From Pseudothauera lacus (GTDB lineage Bacteria > Pseudomonadota > Gammaproteobacteria > Burkholderiales > Rhodocyclaceae): a stretch of DNA of 64,000 bases. Below are positions 1 through 7,961 of the stretch, piece after piece. The stretch is taken from contig NZ_PZKC01000001.1 of NCBI RefSeq assembly GCF_003034845.1, positions 186,001 through 250,000 on the forward strand, given 5' to 3'. The notes under the pieces are model-generated. The model had not been told where the DNA came from. It made no database searches and saw only the letters and a program-made list of their open reading frames with translations. Both the position numbers and the translations under genes were made by a program. Every line of letters starts with the position of its first letter. Position 1 is the first letter of the stretch.

Positions 1-221
1 TCGCGGATGCGCCCTTCCTTCCAGTAATGCAGCACCGCCAGCAGAAGGTCGCGGCGGTCCTGGAAGTGCCAGTAGAAACTGCCCTTGGTGACCTTCAGGC
101 GTTTGGCCAGCACTTCCACGCGCAGGCCCGCCACACCTTCTTCGGCAAGGACCTCAATGGCGGATTGCACCCAGGCTTCGCGGTCGAGTTGCACGCGTTG
201 TTTCAAAGCTTCCTTCTCCAT
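1..221 (-). CDS. TetR/AcrR family transcriptional regulator, N-terminal part only (cut by window edge)
   Basis: The reverse strand from an ATG at 221 reads the start of a TetR-type DNA-binding domain. A helix-turn-helix core (RLKVTKGSFYWHFQDRRDLL) lies at about residues 43-62, and the gene runs off the left edge after 73 codons. The ligand-binding domain is outside the window, so the effector cannot be judged. It is transcribed away from the etfB-etfA-acyl-CoA dehydrogenase genes, with a 175-bp shared upstream region. Regulators of this family placed like this often control fatty-acid or branched-chain acyl-CoA degradation. That link is inference from position. Confidence 0.85.
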   Translation of the reverse strand, partial: MEKEALKQRVQLDREAWVQSAIEVLAEEGVAGLRVEVLAKRLKVTKGSFYWHFQDRRDLLLAVLHYWKEGRIR

Positions 222-247
222 ACGCCGTAGTATTGACGAATGTCCGA

Positions 248-285
248 CCATACGCTACCGTACGCCACCATACCGGAGCGTATGG
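248..285. promoter_or_regulatory. Inverted repeat, candidate operator between the tetR gene and etfB
   Basis: Perfect 9-bp arms CCATACGCT (248-256) and AGCGTATGG (277-285) are separated by 20 bp. The spacer repeats related words (CGTACG, CCATACC). Paired arms in the short region between a TetR regulator and a divergent operon are what an autoregulatory operator looks like. No protein has been shown to bind here. The rest of 222-396 holds no gene. Confidence 0.45.
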
Positions 286-396
286 AAACGATTCTCCGGA
301 CGGGCGCAGCAGGTGTCAAACGGTTTTCGACGGTGACATAATGGGCGTTCGCGAAAAGGCAGTTCAAACAACGATGCACGAGAGAGGAGCGCGGCT

Positions 397-1146
397 TTGA
401 AGATACTGGTGCCAGTCAAGCGTGTGGTCGATTACAACGTCAAGGTGCGGGTCAAGAGCGACGGTACCGGGGTGGATATCGCCAACGTCAAGATGTCGAT
501 GAACCCCTTTGACGAAATCGCCGTGGAAGAGGCCGTGCGCCTCAAGGAAGCCGGAGTGGCCACCGAGGTGGTGGCGGTGAGCTGCGGCGTTGCGGCCTGC
601 CAGGAAACCCTGCGCGCGGCGATGGCCATCGGTGCCGACCGCGGCATCCTGGTGGACACCGATGCCGAGCTGCAGCCGCTGGCGGTGGCCAAGCTGCTCA
701 AGGCGCTGTGCGAGAAGGAAGGCCCGCAGGCGGTGATCTGCGGCAAACAGGCGATCGACGACGACGCCAACCAGACGGGCCAGATGCTCGCCGCGCTGAT
801 GGGCTGGCCGCAGGCCACCTTCGCCTCCAAGGTTGCGCTGGCTGACGGCAAGGCAACGGTGACGCGCGAGATCGACGGCGGTCTGGAGACCCTCGAACTC
901 AGCCTGCCGGCGGTGATCACCACCGACCTGCGCCTCAACGAGCCGCGCTACGCCACCCTGCCGAACATCATGAAGGCGAAGAAGAAGCCGCTCGATACCC
1001 TCACTCCCGACGCCCTCGGCGTCGATGTGGCACCGCGCCTGACCACGCTTTCGGTGGCCGAGCCGCCCAAGCGCAGCGCAGGGGAGCGGGTGGCGGACGT
1101 CGCCCAGCTGATGGACAAGCTCAAGAACGTTGCAAAGGTGATCTGA
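397..1146 (+). CDS. etfB: Electron transfer flavoprotein subunit beta
   Basis: 249-aa ETF beta subunit, which with EtfA forms the FAD/AMP heterodimer that carries electrons from acyl-CoA dehydrogenases to ETF:quinone oxidoreductase. The N-terminus ([14 protein letters not shown]) and the central [17 protein letters not shown]-type region match the family at full length. The start is TTG at 397, preceded by a good Shine-Dalgarno (GAGAGGAG, 382-389). No ATG start fits. Its stop is followed after one base by the ATG of etfA, so the two subunits are translationally coupled. The acyl-CoA dehydrogenase downstream is a likely electron donor. Confidence 0.95.
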   Translation: MKILVPVKRVVDYNVKVRVKSDGTGVDIANVKMSMNPFDEIAVEEAVRLKEAGVATEVVAVSCGVAACQETLRAAMAIGADRGILVDTDAELQPLAVAKLLKALCEKEGPQAVICGKQAIDDDANQTGQMLAALMGWPQATFASKVALADGKATVTREIDGGLETLELSLPAVITTDLRLNEPRYATLPNIMKAKKKPLDTLTPDALGVDVAPRLTTLSVAEPPKRSAGERVADVAQLMDKLKNVAKVI

Positions 1147-1147
1147 G

Positions 1148-2080
1148 ATGGCGATCCTGGTACTTGCCGAACACGACAACGCCAGCCTCAAGGCTGCCAC
1201 CCTCAATACCGTTGCCGCCGCGCAGAAGATTGGCGGTGACATCCATGTGCTGGTTGCCGGCAACGGCTGCGATGCAGCTTGTGCAGCAGCAGCCGCGCTG
1301 ACCGGGGTCAGCAAGGTGCTGTGCGCCGCGGCGCCGCACTATGAAGCCCAGCTCGCGGAGAATCTCGCCGCGCTGGTGGTGGCCCACGCCGCCGGCTACA
1401 CCCACATCCTTGCCCCCGCCACCTCGCTGGGCAAGAACGTGCTCCCGCGCGTCGCCGCGCTGCTCGACGTGGCACAGATCTCCGACATCGTCGCTGTCGA
1501 GGCGGCGGATACCTTCGTGCGGCCGATCTATGCCGGCAACGCCATGGCAAAGGTCAAGAGCGCCGACGCGGTGAAGGTCATCACCGTGCGTACCACTGCC
1601 TTCGAGGCTGTCGGCAGCGGTGGCAGCGCGCCGGTCGAGGCGATCGCCGCGGCGGCGGATCTGGGCCTCTCCAAGCTGGTCGGACGCGAGCTGACCAAGT
1701 CCGAGCGTCCCGAACTGGGCGCCGCCAAGGTCATCGTCTCCGGTGGCCGCGGCCTCGGCAGCGGCGAGAACTACCATGCCCTGCTCGAACCGCTCGCCGA
1801 CAAGCTCGGCGCCGCGCTCGGCGCCAGCCGCGCGGCAGTGGATGCCGGCTATGTGCCCAACGACTACCAGGTCGGTCAGACCGGCAAGATCGTCGCGCCG
1901 CAGCTCTACATCGCGGTGGGCATTTCCGGGGCCATCCAGCACCTCGCCGGGATGAAGGACTCCAAGGTGATCGTGGCGATCAACAAGGATCCGGAGGCAC
2001 CGATCTTCCAGGTTGCCGACTACGGGCTGGTTGCCGACCTCTTCCAGGTCGTGCCGGAACTGACCGCGGCGCTGGGATGA
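1148..2080 (+). CDS. etfA: Electron transfer flavoprotein subunit alpha (FAD-binding)
   Basis: 310-aa ETF alpha subunit. The C-terminal FAD domain is plain: [12 protein letters not shown] at about 198-209, the [20 protein letters not shown] stretch at about 227-246, and [14 protein letters not shown] at about 256-269. Residues 1-180 form the ETF alpha/beta Rossmann-like domain shared with EtfB. It starts one base after the etfB stop. It is the partner of EtfB in passing beta-oxidation electrons to the quinone pool. Full length, with no oddity seen. Confidence 0.95.
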   Translation: MAILVLAEHDNASLKAATLNTVAAAQKIGGDIHVLVAGNGCDAACAAAAALTGVSKVLCAAAPHYEAQLAENLAALVVAHAAGYTHILAPATSLGKNVLPRVAALLDVAQISDIVAVEAADTFVRPIYAGNAMAKVKSADAVKVITVRTTAFEAVGSGGSAPVEAIAAAADLGLSKLVGRELTKSERPELGAAKVIVSGGRGLGSGENYHALLEPLADKLGAALGASRAAVDAGYVPNDYQVGQTGKIVAPQLYIAVGISGAIQHLAGMKDSKVIVAINKDPEAPIFQVADYGLVADLFQVVPELTAALG

Positions 2081-2112
2081 GACGGGACCGCTGAGCACGC
2101 CGGGCGCGCACG

Positions 2113-2778
2113 ATGAACCTGTCGGCGGCGCTGTTTCCCCTGTCATGGCACTGGCTGGCGGTGGTGCTGTGCGTGCTCGTTGCGGCCTGGGTGGTGCGCA
2201 GCGCGCCATGGGCGCGCCTGCGCGAGGGCCCGCATCTGAACGTGATGCTGGGCTTTGCCGTGGGCCTGATGCTGATGTGGAGCCTGAAGGCCGGGATCAA
2301 GCCCGGCCTCACCCTCCACATGCTCGGCGCAATGGCCGCCACGCTGGCGCTGGGGCCGCAGTTCGCGATCATCGCGATGGCCCTCGCGCTCACCGGCATC
2401 ATGATCAACGGCACCATCGAATGGCAGGCCTGGCCGATCAATCTGATTCTCATGGCGGTGGTCCCGGTGCTCATCGCGCACCGCATCCAGCGCCTCATCG
2501 AGCGCCTGCTGCCGGCGCATTTCTTCGTCTTCGTGTTCGTCGCCGGCTTCTTCGGTGCGGCGTTCACGGTAATGCTGCAAGGGCTGCTGGCCTCTGCGGC
2601 GATGGCCGCAGCGGGTGCCTACGAACCCGCCTACCTGGCCAGCGACTATCTGCCGTACTTTCTCCTGCTGGGTTTTTCCGAAGGCTGGATCAGCGGGGGA
2701 ACGATCACCTTGATGGTGGTGTACCGGCCCGAATGGGTGATGGGGTTCGACGACCGCCGTTACCTGGGCAAGAAGTGA
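2113..2778 (+). CDS. CbiM-like energy-coupling-factor transporter membrane protein
   Basis: 221-aa integral membrane protein with about six to seven hydrophobic segments. It resembles the CbiM/ECF-permease group: a conserved early GLMLMWSLKAGIKPGLTLH stretch, a small-residue-rich middle, and a C-terminal GFSEGWISGGTITLM motif. CbiM proteins are substrate-binding membrane components of metal ECF transporters. No ATPase (CbiO) or scaffold (CbiQ) gene is nearby, so the substrate is unknown and transport is not established. It lies 32 bp after etfA and 82 bp before the acyl-CoA dehydrogenase, probably in the same transcript. Why it sits among beta-oxidation genes is unclear. Confidence 0.7.
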   Translation: MNLSAALFPLSWHWLAVVLCVLVAAWVVRSAPWARLREGPHLNVMLGFAVGLMLMWSLKAGIKPGLTLHMLGAMAATLALGPQFAIIAMALALTGIMINGTIEWQAWPINLILMAVVPVLIAHRIQRLIERLLPAHFFVFVFVAGFFGAAFTVMLQGLLASAAMAAAGAYEPAYLASDYLPYFLLLGFSEGWISGGTITLMVVYRPEWVMGFDDRRYLGKK

Positions 2779-2860
2779 AGGCGTCCGTGGTCCGGGCGCA
2801 CGGCTGCGGCTGCAGGGGGCCGCAGTGATAACCAACTGAAGAAGTGGAGCGAACAAACCG

Positions 2861-4657
2861 ATGAGTCAATACATTGCACCGATCCGTGACATGCAGTTCG
2901 TCATGCGCGAACTGGCCGGTCTCGACGCCGTTGCCGCCCTGCCGGGGTGCGAGGAGGTTTCCGCCGACCTCGTCGATGCCATCCTCGAAGAAGCCGGCAA
3001 GTTCGCCGGCGGCGTGCTGGCACCGCTGAACTGGTCGGGCGACCAGGAAGGGGCGAAGTGGAACAACGGCGAGGTGACGACCGCCAGCGGCTGGAAGGAG
3101 GCATACAACCAGTTCGCCGAATCGGGCTGGACGGCGCTGGCCTGCGATCCGCAGTATGGCGGCCAGGGCCTGCCGAAGCTGATCTCCACCGCGGTGATGG
3201 AGATGTGGAAGTCGGCCAACATGGCCTTCTCGCTGTGCCCGATGCTGACCACCGGTGCCATCGAGGCACTGATGCTGCGCGGCACCGACGAACAGAAGGA
3301 CATGTACCTGCCGAAGATGGTGAGCGGCGAATGGACCGGCACCATGAACCTCACCGAGCCGCAGGCCGGCTCCGACCTCGCCGCGGTGCGCACGCGCGCC
3401 GAACCGGTGGGCGATGGCACCTACAGGATCTTCGGCCAGAAGATTTTCATCACCTATGGCGAGCACGACCTCACCGACAACATCATCCACCTCGTGCTGG
3501 CCCGCCTGCCGGACGCGCCGGAAGGGGTGAAGGGCATCTCGCTGTTCGTGGTGCCGAAGTTCCTTCTCAACGCCGACGGCACCCCGGGCGCGCGCAACGA
3601 CGTGCATTGCGTGTCCATCGAGCACAAGCTCGGCATCCATGCCAGCCCCACCGCGGTACTCGCCTTCGGTGACCATGGCGGCGCCATCGGCACCCTGGTC
3701 GGCGAACCGAACCGCGGCCTCGAGTACATGTTCATCATGATGAACGAGGCCCGCTTCGCCGTCGGCATGGAAGGCCTGGCGCTCTCCGAACGTGCCTATC
3801 AGCACGCCCTGCAGTACGCCAAGGACCGCATCCAGGGTACGGAGCTGGGCGTGCGCGGCGGCCCCAAGGTGAACATCCTTCACCACCCCGACGTGCGTCG
3901 CATGCTGATGTCCATGAGGAGCCAGACCGAAGCCATGCGCGCGCTGGCCTACGTCGTCGGCGCGGCGACCGACATGGCCCACCTGCACCCGGACGACGCC
4001 GTGCGTGCGCGCAACCAGGCCTTTGTCGATCTGATGATTCCGGTGGTCAAGGGCTGGTGCACGGAAAACTCGGTGGACATCGCCTCCACCGGCGTGCAGG
4101 TGCACGGCGGCATGGGCTTCATCGAGGAAACCGGCGCCGCCCAGCATCTGCGTGACGCCCGCATCACGCCGATCTACGAGGGCACCACGGCGATCCAGGC
4201 CAACGACCTGATCGGCCGCAAGATCGCCCGCGAAGGTGGCGCCACCATCAAGGCGGTGATTGCCGAAATGCGTGCGGTGCTGGCCGAGGTCGGCGGCGTG
4301 CAGGATGAAGCCTTCGCCGCCATCGCGCGCAGCCTGGACAGCGGCATCAAGGCGCTGGAGGAAGGCGCGGAGTACATCGTCGCTACCTATGGACAGGACA
4401 TCAAGGCCGCCCACGTCGGCTCGGTGCCCTTCCTGAGGCTCTTCGGCATCGTCGCAGGCGGCTGGCAGATGGCGCGCGCGGCGCTGATCGCCCGCCAGCG
4501 CCTCGGCGAAGGCGGTGGCGACGAGGTCTTCTATCGCAGCAAGATCGTCAGCGCACGCTTCTACGCCGACCACGTCCTGCCGCAGGCCCCCGGACTTGCC
4601 TACACCGTGGTCAATGGTGCGGCGGGTGCGCTGGCGCTGAGCGAAGAGCAGTTCTGA
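2861..4657 (+). CDS. Acyl-CoA dehydrogenase, large DmdC-like class
   Basis: 598-aa flavoprotein dehydrogenase, about 200 residues longer than the classical 380-aa enzymes. It matches the class with an extra C-terminal domain that includes 3-methylmercaptopropionyl-CoA dehydrogenase. Visible family signatures are TMNLTEPQAGSDLAAVRTRA (about 165-184), GVQVHGGMGFIEETGAAQHL (about 411-430) and ARITPIYEGTTAIQANDLIG (about 433-452). It oxidises an acyl-CoA to the enoyl-CoA and should reduce the ETF encoded upstream. The substrate cannot be told from sequence; general fatty acyl-CoA is as likely as methylmercaptopropionyl-CoA. Confidence 0.88.
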   Translation: MSQYIAPIRDMQFVMRELAGLDAVAALPGCEEVSADLVDAILEEAGKFAGGVLAPLNWSGDQEGAKWNNGEVTTASGWKEAYNQFAESGWTALACDPQYGGQGLPKLISTAVMEMWKSANMAFSLCPMLTTGAIEALMLRGTDEQKDMYLPKMVSGEWTGTMNLTEPQAGSDLAAVRTRAEPVGDGTYRIFGQKIFITYGEHDLTDNIIHLVLARLPDAPEGVKGISLFVVPKFLLNADGTPGARNDVHCVSIEHKLGIHASPTAVLAFGDHGGAIGTLVGEPNRGLEYMFIMMNEARFAVGMEGLALSERAYQHALQYAKDRIQGTELGVRGGPKVNILHHPDVRRMLMSMRSQTEAMRALAYVVGAATDMAHLHPDDAVRARNQAFVDLMIPVVKGWCTENSVDIASTGVQVHGGMGFIEETGAAQHLRDARITPIYEGTTAIQANDLIGRKIAREGGATIKAVIAEMRAVLAEVGGVQDEAFAAIARSLDSGIKALEEGAEYIVATYGQDIKAAHVGSVPFLRLFGIVAGGWQMARAALIARQRLGEGGGDEVFYRSKIVSARFYADHVLPQAPGLAYTVVNGAAGALALSEEQF

Positions 4658-4660
4658 CCC

Positions 4661-4695
4661 CCATCGCTTGCGGGCGCAAAGTCCGCAAGCGATGG
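4661..4695 (+). terminator. Stem-loop 1 after the acyl-CoA dehydrogenase
   Basis: A perfect 13-bp stem (CCATCGCTTGCGG at 4661-4673 with its complement at 4683-4695) and a 9-nt loop begin three bases after the stop codon. There is no U-run directly after it, so it may act with the second hairpin just downstream. Confidence 0.6.
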
Positions 4696-4702
4696 CGTGA
4701 AC

Positions 4703-4732
4703 GACAAAGCCGACCCGCGGGTCGGCTTTGTC
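4703..4732. terminator. Stem-loop 2, 30-bp perfect palindrome between convergent genes
   Basis: GACAAAGCCGACCCG at 4703-4717 is followed immediately by its exact complement (4718-4732). Its A-rich/T-rich outer ends (ACAAAG/CTTTGT) suit a bidirectional terminator for the plus-strand acyl-CoA dehydrogenase and the minus-strand parvulin gene that ends at 4750. Confidence 0.75.
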
Positions 4733-4749
4733 TTGTGGTCCGCCGGCGC

Positions 4750-5532
4750 TTACTGCACGCGGGCCTTGCCACGCAGTTCCATGATGTGCGCCTCGACGCG
4801 CTCCTGCTGGATGCGCTGTTCGAGCTGCGGCTTCACCTCGGCAAAGGGCGGCGGGGTGAGCGGACGGATATCCTGCATCTGGATGACGTGGTAGCCGAAG
4901 TCGCTCTTCACCGGGGCAGCGGTGTACTGACCTTTCTCGAGCTTCACCATGGCTTCGGCGAAAGGCTGCACGAACATGCCCGGGTTGCTCCAGCCAAGGT
5001 CGCCGCCACGGTCGCGGGAACCAGGGTCGAGCGACTCGCTGGCGAGCGATTCGAAGCTCGCACCACCGCGCAGCTTGGCGATGATGGCCTTGGCGGCGTC
5101 CTCGGTCTCGACCAGGATGTGGCGGGGGTTGTATTCCTTGCCACCCATGCCGGCAACGATTTCGTCGTACTGCTTGCGGACATCGGCCTCGCTGATCGGG
5201 TTGCTCTTCACCCAGTCCTGCAGGTAGGCACGGATGAGGATCGCCTGGCGGGCAAGATCCATCTGCGCCTGTACTTCGGCCTGCCGCTCAAGGCCGCGCT
5301 TGCCGGCTTCCTGGGCGAGGATCTCGCGGCGGATCAGCTCCTCACGCACCGCTTCGCGCAGCTGCGGGCTCTCCGGCGCACCCTGGGCGCGCTGCTCGGC
5401 CATCATCACCTCCATGCGGGCGGAGGGGATGGCCTTGCCATTGACGGTGGCGGTGGTGCCGCTGGCGTGCACCGAAAAGCTGGCCAGGCCGGCCATCAGG
5501 CAAAGGGCGAGGCGGCTGGGAAATGCTTTCAT
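4750..5532 (-). CDS. Periplasmic parvulin-type peptidyl-prolyl cis-trans isomerase
   Basis: 260-aa PpiC/SurA-type foldase. It has an N-terminal signal peptide (hydrophobic stretch ending VHASG near residue 25), an alpha-helical chaperone-like segment (about 40-130), and one parvulin domain at about 137-225 with RHILVETEDAAKAI, a GGDLGWSNPGMFVQPFAEA block and SDFGYHVIQMQDI. It probably assists folding of exported proteins. It is the last gene of a chain: the bolA stop overlaps its ATG by 4 nt (5529-5532), so it is translated with yciB, yciI and bolA. It ends near a bidirectional terminator. Confidence 0.88.
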   Translation of the reverse strand: MKAFPSRLALCLMAGLASFSVHASGTTATVNGKAIPSARMEVMMAEQRAQGAPESPQLREAVREELIRREILAQEAGKRGLERQAEVQAQMDLARQAILIRAYLQDWVKSNPISEADVRKQYDEIVAGMGGKEYNPRHILVETEDAAKAIIAKLRGGASFESLASESLDPGSRDRGGDLGWSNPGMFVQPFAEAMVKLEKGQYTAAPVKSDFGYHVIQMQDIRPLTPPPFAEVKPQLEQRIQQERVEAHIMELRGKARVQ

Positions 5533-5825
5533 CGAGTTTCCTTAGGGGTGGGTTGTTGACTGGCCTCGGCGGCCGTTCGGGCGCGAATCGCGAGGGCGTG
5601 GATCTCGCCCCGCATCATCTCGTCCAATGCTGCATAAATCATCCGGTGGCGGGCCACCGTGGGTTTTCCGGCAAAGGCCTCGGCAACGATGTCGAGGCGG
5701 TAGTGCCCACCGCCGCTGCGTGCGCCGGCGTGGCCGGCGTGCTGCGCGCTGTCATCGGCGATGTCCAGGCGGAGGGGGGCGAAGGCGTCGTCCAGGCGTG
5801 TACGGATGCGCTCGACAGTGTTCAC
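5529..5825 (-). CDS. bolA: BolA family protein
   Basis: 98-aa BolA-like protein ([20 protein letters not shown] at the start; GGGHYRLDIVAEAFAGKP; RHRMIYAALDEMMRGEIHAL). BolA proteins pair with monothiol glutaredoxins to handle Fe-S clusters and also influence stress morphology. The start is set by context: GTG at 5825-5823 overlaps the yciI stop (TGA 5824-5822) as GTGA, and the family N-terminus begins exactly there. A 124-codon upstream extension is open but carries no BolA features. The distal isc operon in this window would be its functional partner by family knowledge only. Confidence 0.85.
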   Translation of the reverse strand: MNTVERIRTRLDDAFAPLRLDIADDSAQHAGHAGARSGGGHYRLDIVAEAFAGKPTVARHRMIYAALDEMMRGEIHALAIRARTAAEASQQPTPKETR

Positions 5826-6124
5826 GGCAGAACCTTGCGGAAGGGGTGCACCGTGGTACGTGCGAACACGCCCTGCTTGACGTACGGGTCTTCGCTCAGC
5901 CACTGCTCGGCGTCGGCAAGGGAGGGGAACTCGGCCACCACCAGGCTGCCGGCAAAGCCGGCGGGGCCGGGGTCGGGGGCATCGATGGCCGGCATCGGAC
6001 CGGCGATCAGCAGACGTCCGGCATCGCGCAGGGCCTCGAGGCGGGCGAGGTGGGCCGGCCGTGCCGCCATGCGCGCGGCCAGCGTATCGGGGGCATCTTC
6101 GCCGATCATGGCGTAGAACATCAT
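5822..6124 (-). CDS. yciI: YciI-like protein
   Basis: 100-aa protein of the YciI/YCII family, an alpha/beta ferredoxin-like fold related to small dehydratases. It starts [18 protein letters not shown] and contains [20 protein letters not shown] and the C-terminal [20 protein letters not shown] typical of the family. The role in cells is not established. Its ATG (6124-6122) overlaps the stop of yciB as ATGA, and its stop overlaps the bolA GTG, so all three are translationally coupled. The yciB-yciI pairing is also found in enterobacteria. Confidence 0.85.
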   Translation of the reverse strand: MMFYAMIGEDAPDTLAARMAARPAHLARLEALRDAGRLLIAGPMPAIDAPDPGPAGFAGSLVVAEFPSLADAEQWLSEDPYVKQGVFARTTVHPFRKVLP

Positions 6125-6732
6125 TGCTGGGGATCCTCTTCGAGGTGGCGGGAGAGGTAGAAACCCTGACCGAGCACGAAGGCGAGCATCAAGCCCATGC
6201 CACCGAAGAGCTTGAAATTCACCCAGGTCTCTTCGGAGAAGCTGTAGGCAACATAGATGTTGAGCACGCCCATGAGGACGAAGAAGGCCGCCCAGGCCAG
6301 GTTGAGGCGCTCCCACACCGGACCGGGAAGCTGGATCTGCGCTTCGAGCATCTTGCGGATCAGGTTCTTGCCAAAGACCAGCGCCGACAGCGCCAGCACG
6401 GCGGCGAACAGCCAGTACAGCGCAGTGGGTTTCCACTTGATGAAGGTGGGGTTGTGGAACACCAGCGTGGCACCACCGAAGAGCACGATGATGATCAGGC
6501 TGACCCACAGCATCCTGTCTACCTTGCGGTGGCGCAGCCAAACCCAGGCGATCTGCCCGAAGGTGGCCAGAATGGCCACTGCGGTGGCAAGGAGGATGGG
6601 CGCCTGGGAAGGCATGATGCCGTCGCCGAGCCACTGCGAGGCGAAGGCATGGGCGGAGGCCTCGTCCGCGCCGGCAAACTTGTAGACGCCGAAGAAGAGG
6701 ATGACCGGAAGGAGATCGAAAAGGAATTTCAT
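6121..6732 (-). CDS. yciB: Inner-membrane septation protein A (YciB/IspZ)
   Basis: 203-aa multipass membrane protein with the family start [18 protein letters not shown] and conserved [18 protein letters not shown] and [20 protein letters not shown] blocks. About five to six transmembrane helices are visible. YciB proteins take part in cell-envelope synthesis and septation. It is the first gene of the yciB-yciI-bolA-parvulin run and lies 9 bp downstream of the truncated haemoglobin gene. Length is normal for betaproteobacteria. Confidence 0.9.
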   Translation of the reverse strand: MKFLFDLLPVILFFGVYKFAGADEASAHAFASQWLGDGIMPSQAPILLATAVAILATFGQIAWVWLRHRKVDRMLWVSLIIIVLFGGATLVFHNPTFIKWKPTALYWLFAAVLALSALVFGKNLIRKMLEAQIQLPGPVWERLNLAWAAFFVLMGVLNIYVAYSFSEETWVNFKLFGGMGLMLAFVLGQGFYLSRHLEEDPQQ

Positions 6733-6741
6733 GCGCGGGAA

Positions 6742-7182
6742 TTATAGCTGTTGAACGGAGGCGGCTGGGCTGGCCACATCGGCGCGGTTGCGCATGTGGT
6801 CGGCGAGTGCGGAAAAGGACTGCAGCAGGCGGCCGCGCAGGTCCTCGTCGGCAACCTGCTCGTCGAGCGCCTGGCGCATGCACAGCAGCCACTGGTCGCG
6901 TTCGGCCGAGCCAATCGCGAAGGGCAGGTGGCGGGCGCGCAGGAAGGGCGGTCCGAAGCGCTCGACGTAGAGATTGGGGCCGCCGAACCAGCCGGAGAGG
7001 AAGAGGAAGAGTTTCTCTTCCGAACCGGAGAGATCCTCGCCGTGCATGCGGCGCACGTCCCAGGCCTCGGGCAGGTTATCCATCAGGGCATAGAAGCGGC
7101 GCACCAGGGCGCGCACGGCCTCTTCGCCGCCGATCTGCTGATAGGGGGTGAGGACCGGCAGGGTGTTGTCGTCAGGCTGCAT
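6742..7182 (-). CDS. glbO: Group II truncated haemoglobin
   Basis: 146-aa globin of the 2-on-2 type. Visible are YQQIGGEEAVRALVRRFYALM at the N-terminus, LFLFLSGWFGGPNLYVERFG in the middle, RARHLPFAIG carrying the proximal (F8) histidine, and ERDQWLLCM with the conserved G8 tryptophan of group II. It binds O2 or NO. A role in NO or oxidative stress is likely from the family. The start codon lies inside the end of the upstream sulfur dioxygenase gene (11-nt overlap, 7172-7182), so the two are co-translated. Confidence 0.88.
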   Translation of the reverse strand: MQPDDNTLPVLTPYQQIGGEEAVRALVRRFYALMDNLPEAWDVRRMHGEDLSGSEEKLFLFLSGWFGGPNLYVERFGPPFLRARHLPFAIGSAERDQWLLCMRQALDEQVADEDLRGRLLQSFSALADHMRNRADVASPAASVQQL

Positions 7183-7885
7183 GGATGTCCGTGATGGGGT
7201 CGCGCCCGCATTGCATGTTGGCGGGCAGGGCTTCGTCGATGCGCCGCGGCGGCGGCAGTTCGAGGCTGTTCATGAGGGCGATGAACTCCTCGCGCGTGCG
7301 CCCCGCCAGGCGGGTATTGGTGGCACGCTCCTGGCCGATGCAGGAAACACGCCGGCCATTGTAGTCGTGACCGGGGTAGACCAGGGTCTCGTCATGCAGC
7401 GTGAACAGGCGGCTGGTCACGCTGTCGTAGAGCCGGCCGGCATCGCCGCCCTGGAAGTCGGTACGCCCGCATGCACCGATGAGCAGTGCGTCACCGGTAA
7501 ACAGGCGGTCGCGCCACTGATAGGTGACGCAACCCGGGGTGTGCCCGGGGGTGGGAATGACGCGGATGACTTCGCTGCCGAAGACGATGGTGTCGCCATC
7601 GCCGACCTGCACGTCGGCACAACTGGCGCCGGCCGCGGCACTGGTCACGGTGCGCGCGCCGGTGACCTCCCTGAGCCCTGCAGCACCAGTGATGTGGTCG
7701 GCGTGGACGTGCGTTTCCAGCACCCACAGCAGTTGCAGGTTCATTTCCTGCAGTTCGGTCAGGTAGCGCCCGGTATGCTCGCGCACGGTGTCGATGAGTA
7801 CGGCATCGCCGCTCACCGGATCGGCAAGCAGGTAGGTGAGGGTGGCACTGTGCTCATCGAACAGTTGGCGAAAGACGATGTTCAT
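7172..7885 (-). CDS. Persulfide (sulfur) dioxygenase, ETHE1-like metallo-beta-lactamase fold
   Basis: 237-aa MBL-fold protein with the metal-binding HVHADH motif (about 59-64), an ATPGHTPG-like region (here PTPGHTPGCVTYQW), FTGDALLIGACGRTDFQGGD and YPGHDYNG. The GRTDFQ and YPGHDY blocks are characteristic of ETHE1/Blh persulfide dioxygenases rather than glyoxalase II. The enzyme oxidises glutathione persulfide to sulfite with O2. It overlaps glbO by 11 nt; coupling an O2-using persulfide enzyme to a haem protein is a plausible functional link but is inferred. Confidence 0.87.
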   Translation of the reverse strand: MNIVFRQLFDEHSATLTYLLADPVSGDAVLIDTVREHTGRYLTELQEMNLQLLWVLETHVHADHITGAAGLREVTGARTVTSAAAGASCADVQVGDGDTIVFGSEVIRVIPTPGHTPGCVTYQWRDRLFTGDALLIGACGRTDFQGGDAGRLYDSVTSRLFTLHDETLVYPGHDYNGRRVSCIGQERATNTRLAGRTREEFIALMNSLELPPPRRIDEALPANMQCGRDPITDIHAA

Positions 7886-7961
7886 GCGGTTCTCCGACGG
7901 ACAATCGGGCAGATTCTAGAGCACGACAACGTAATTGGCATGACGGCTTCGGCTTCCTTGC

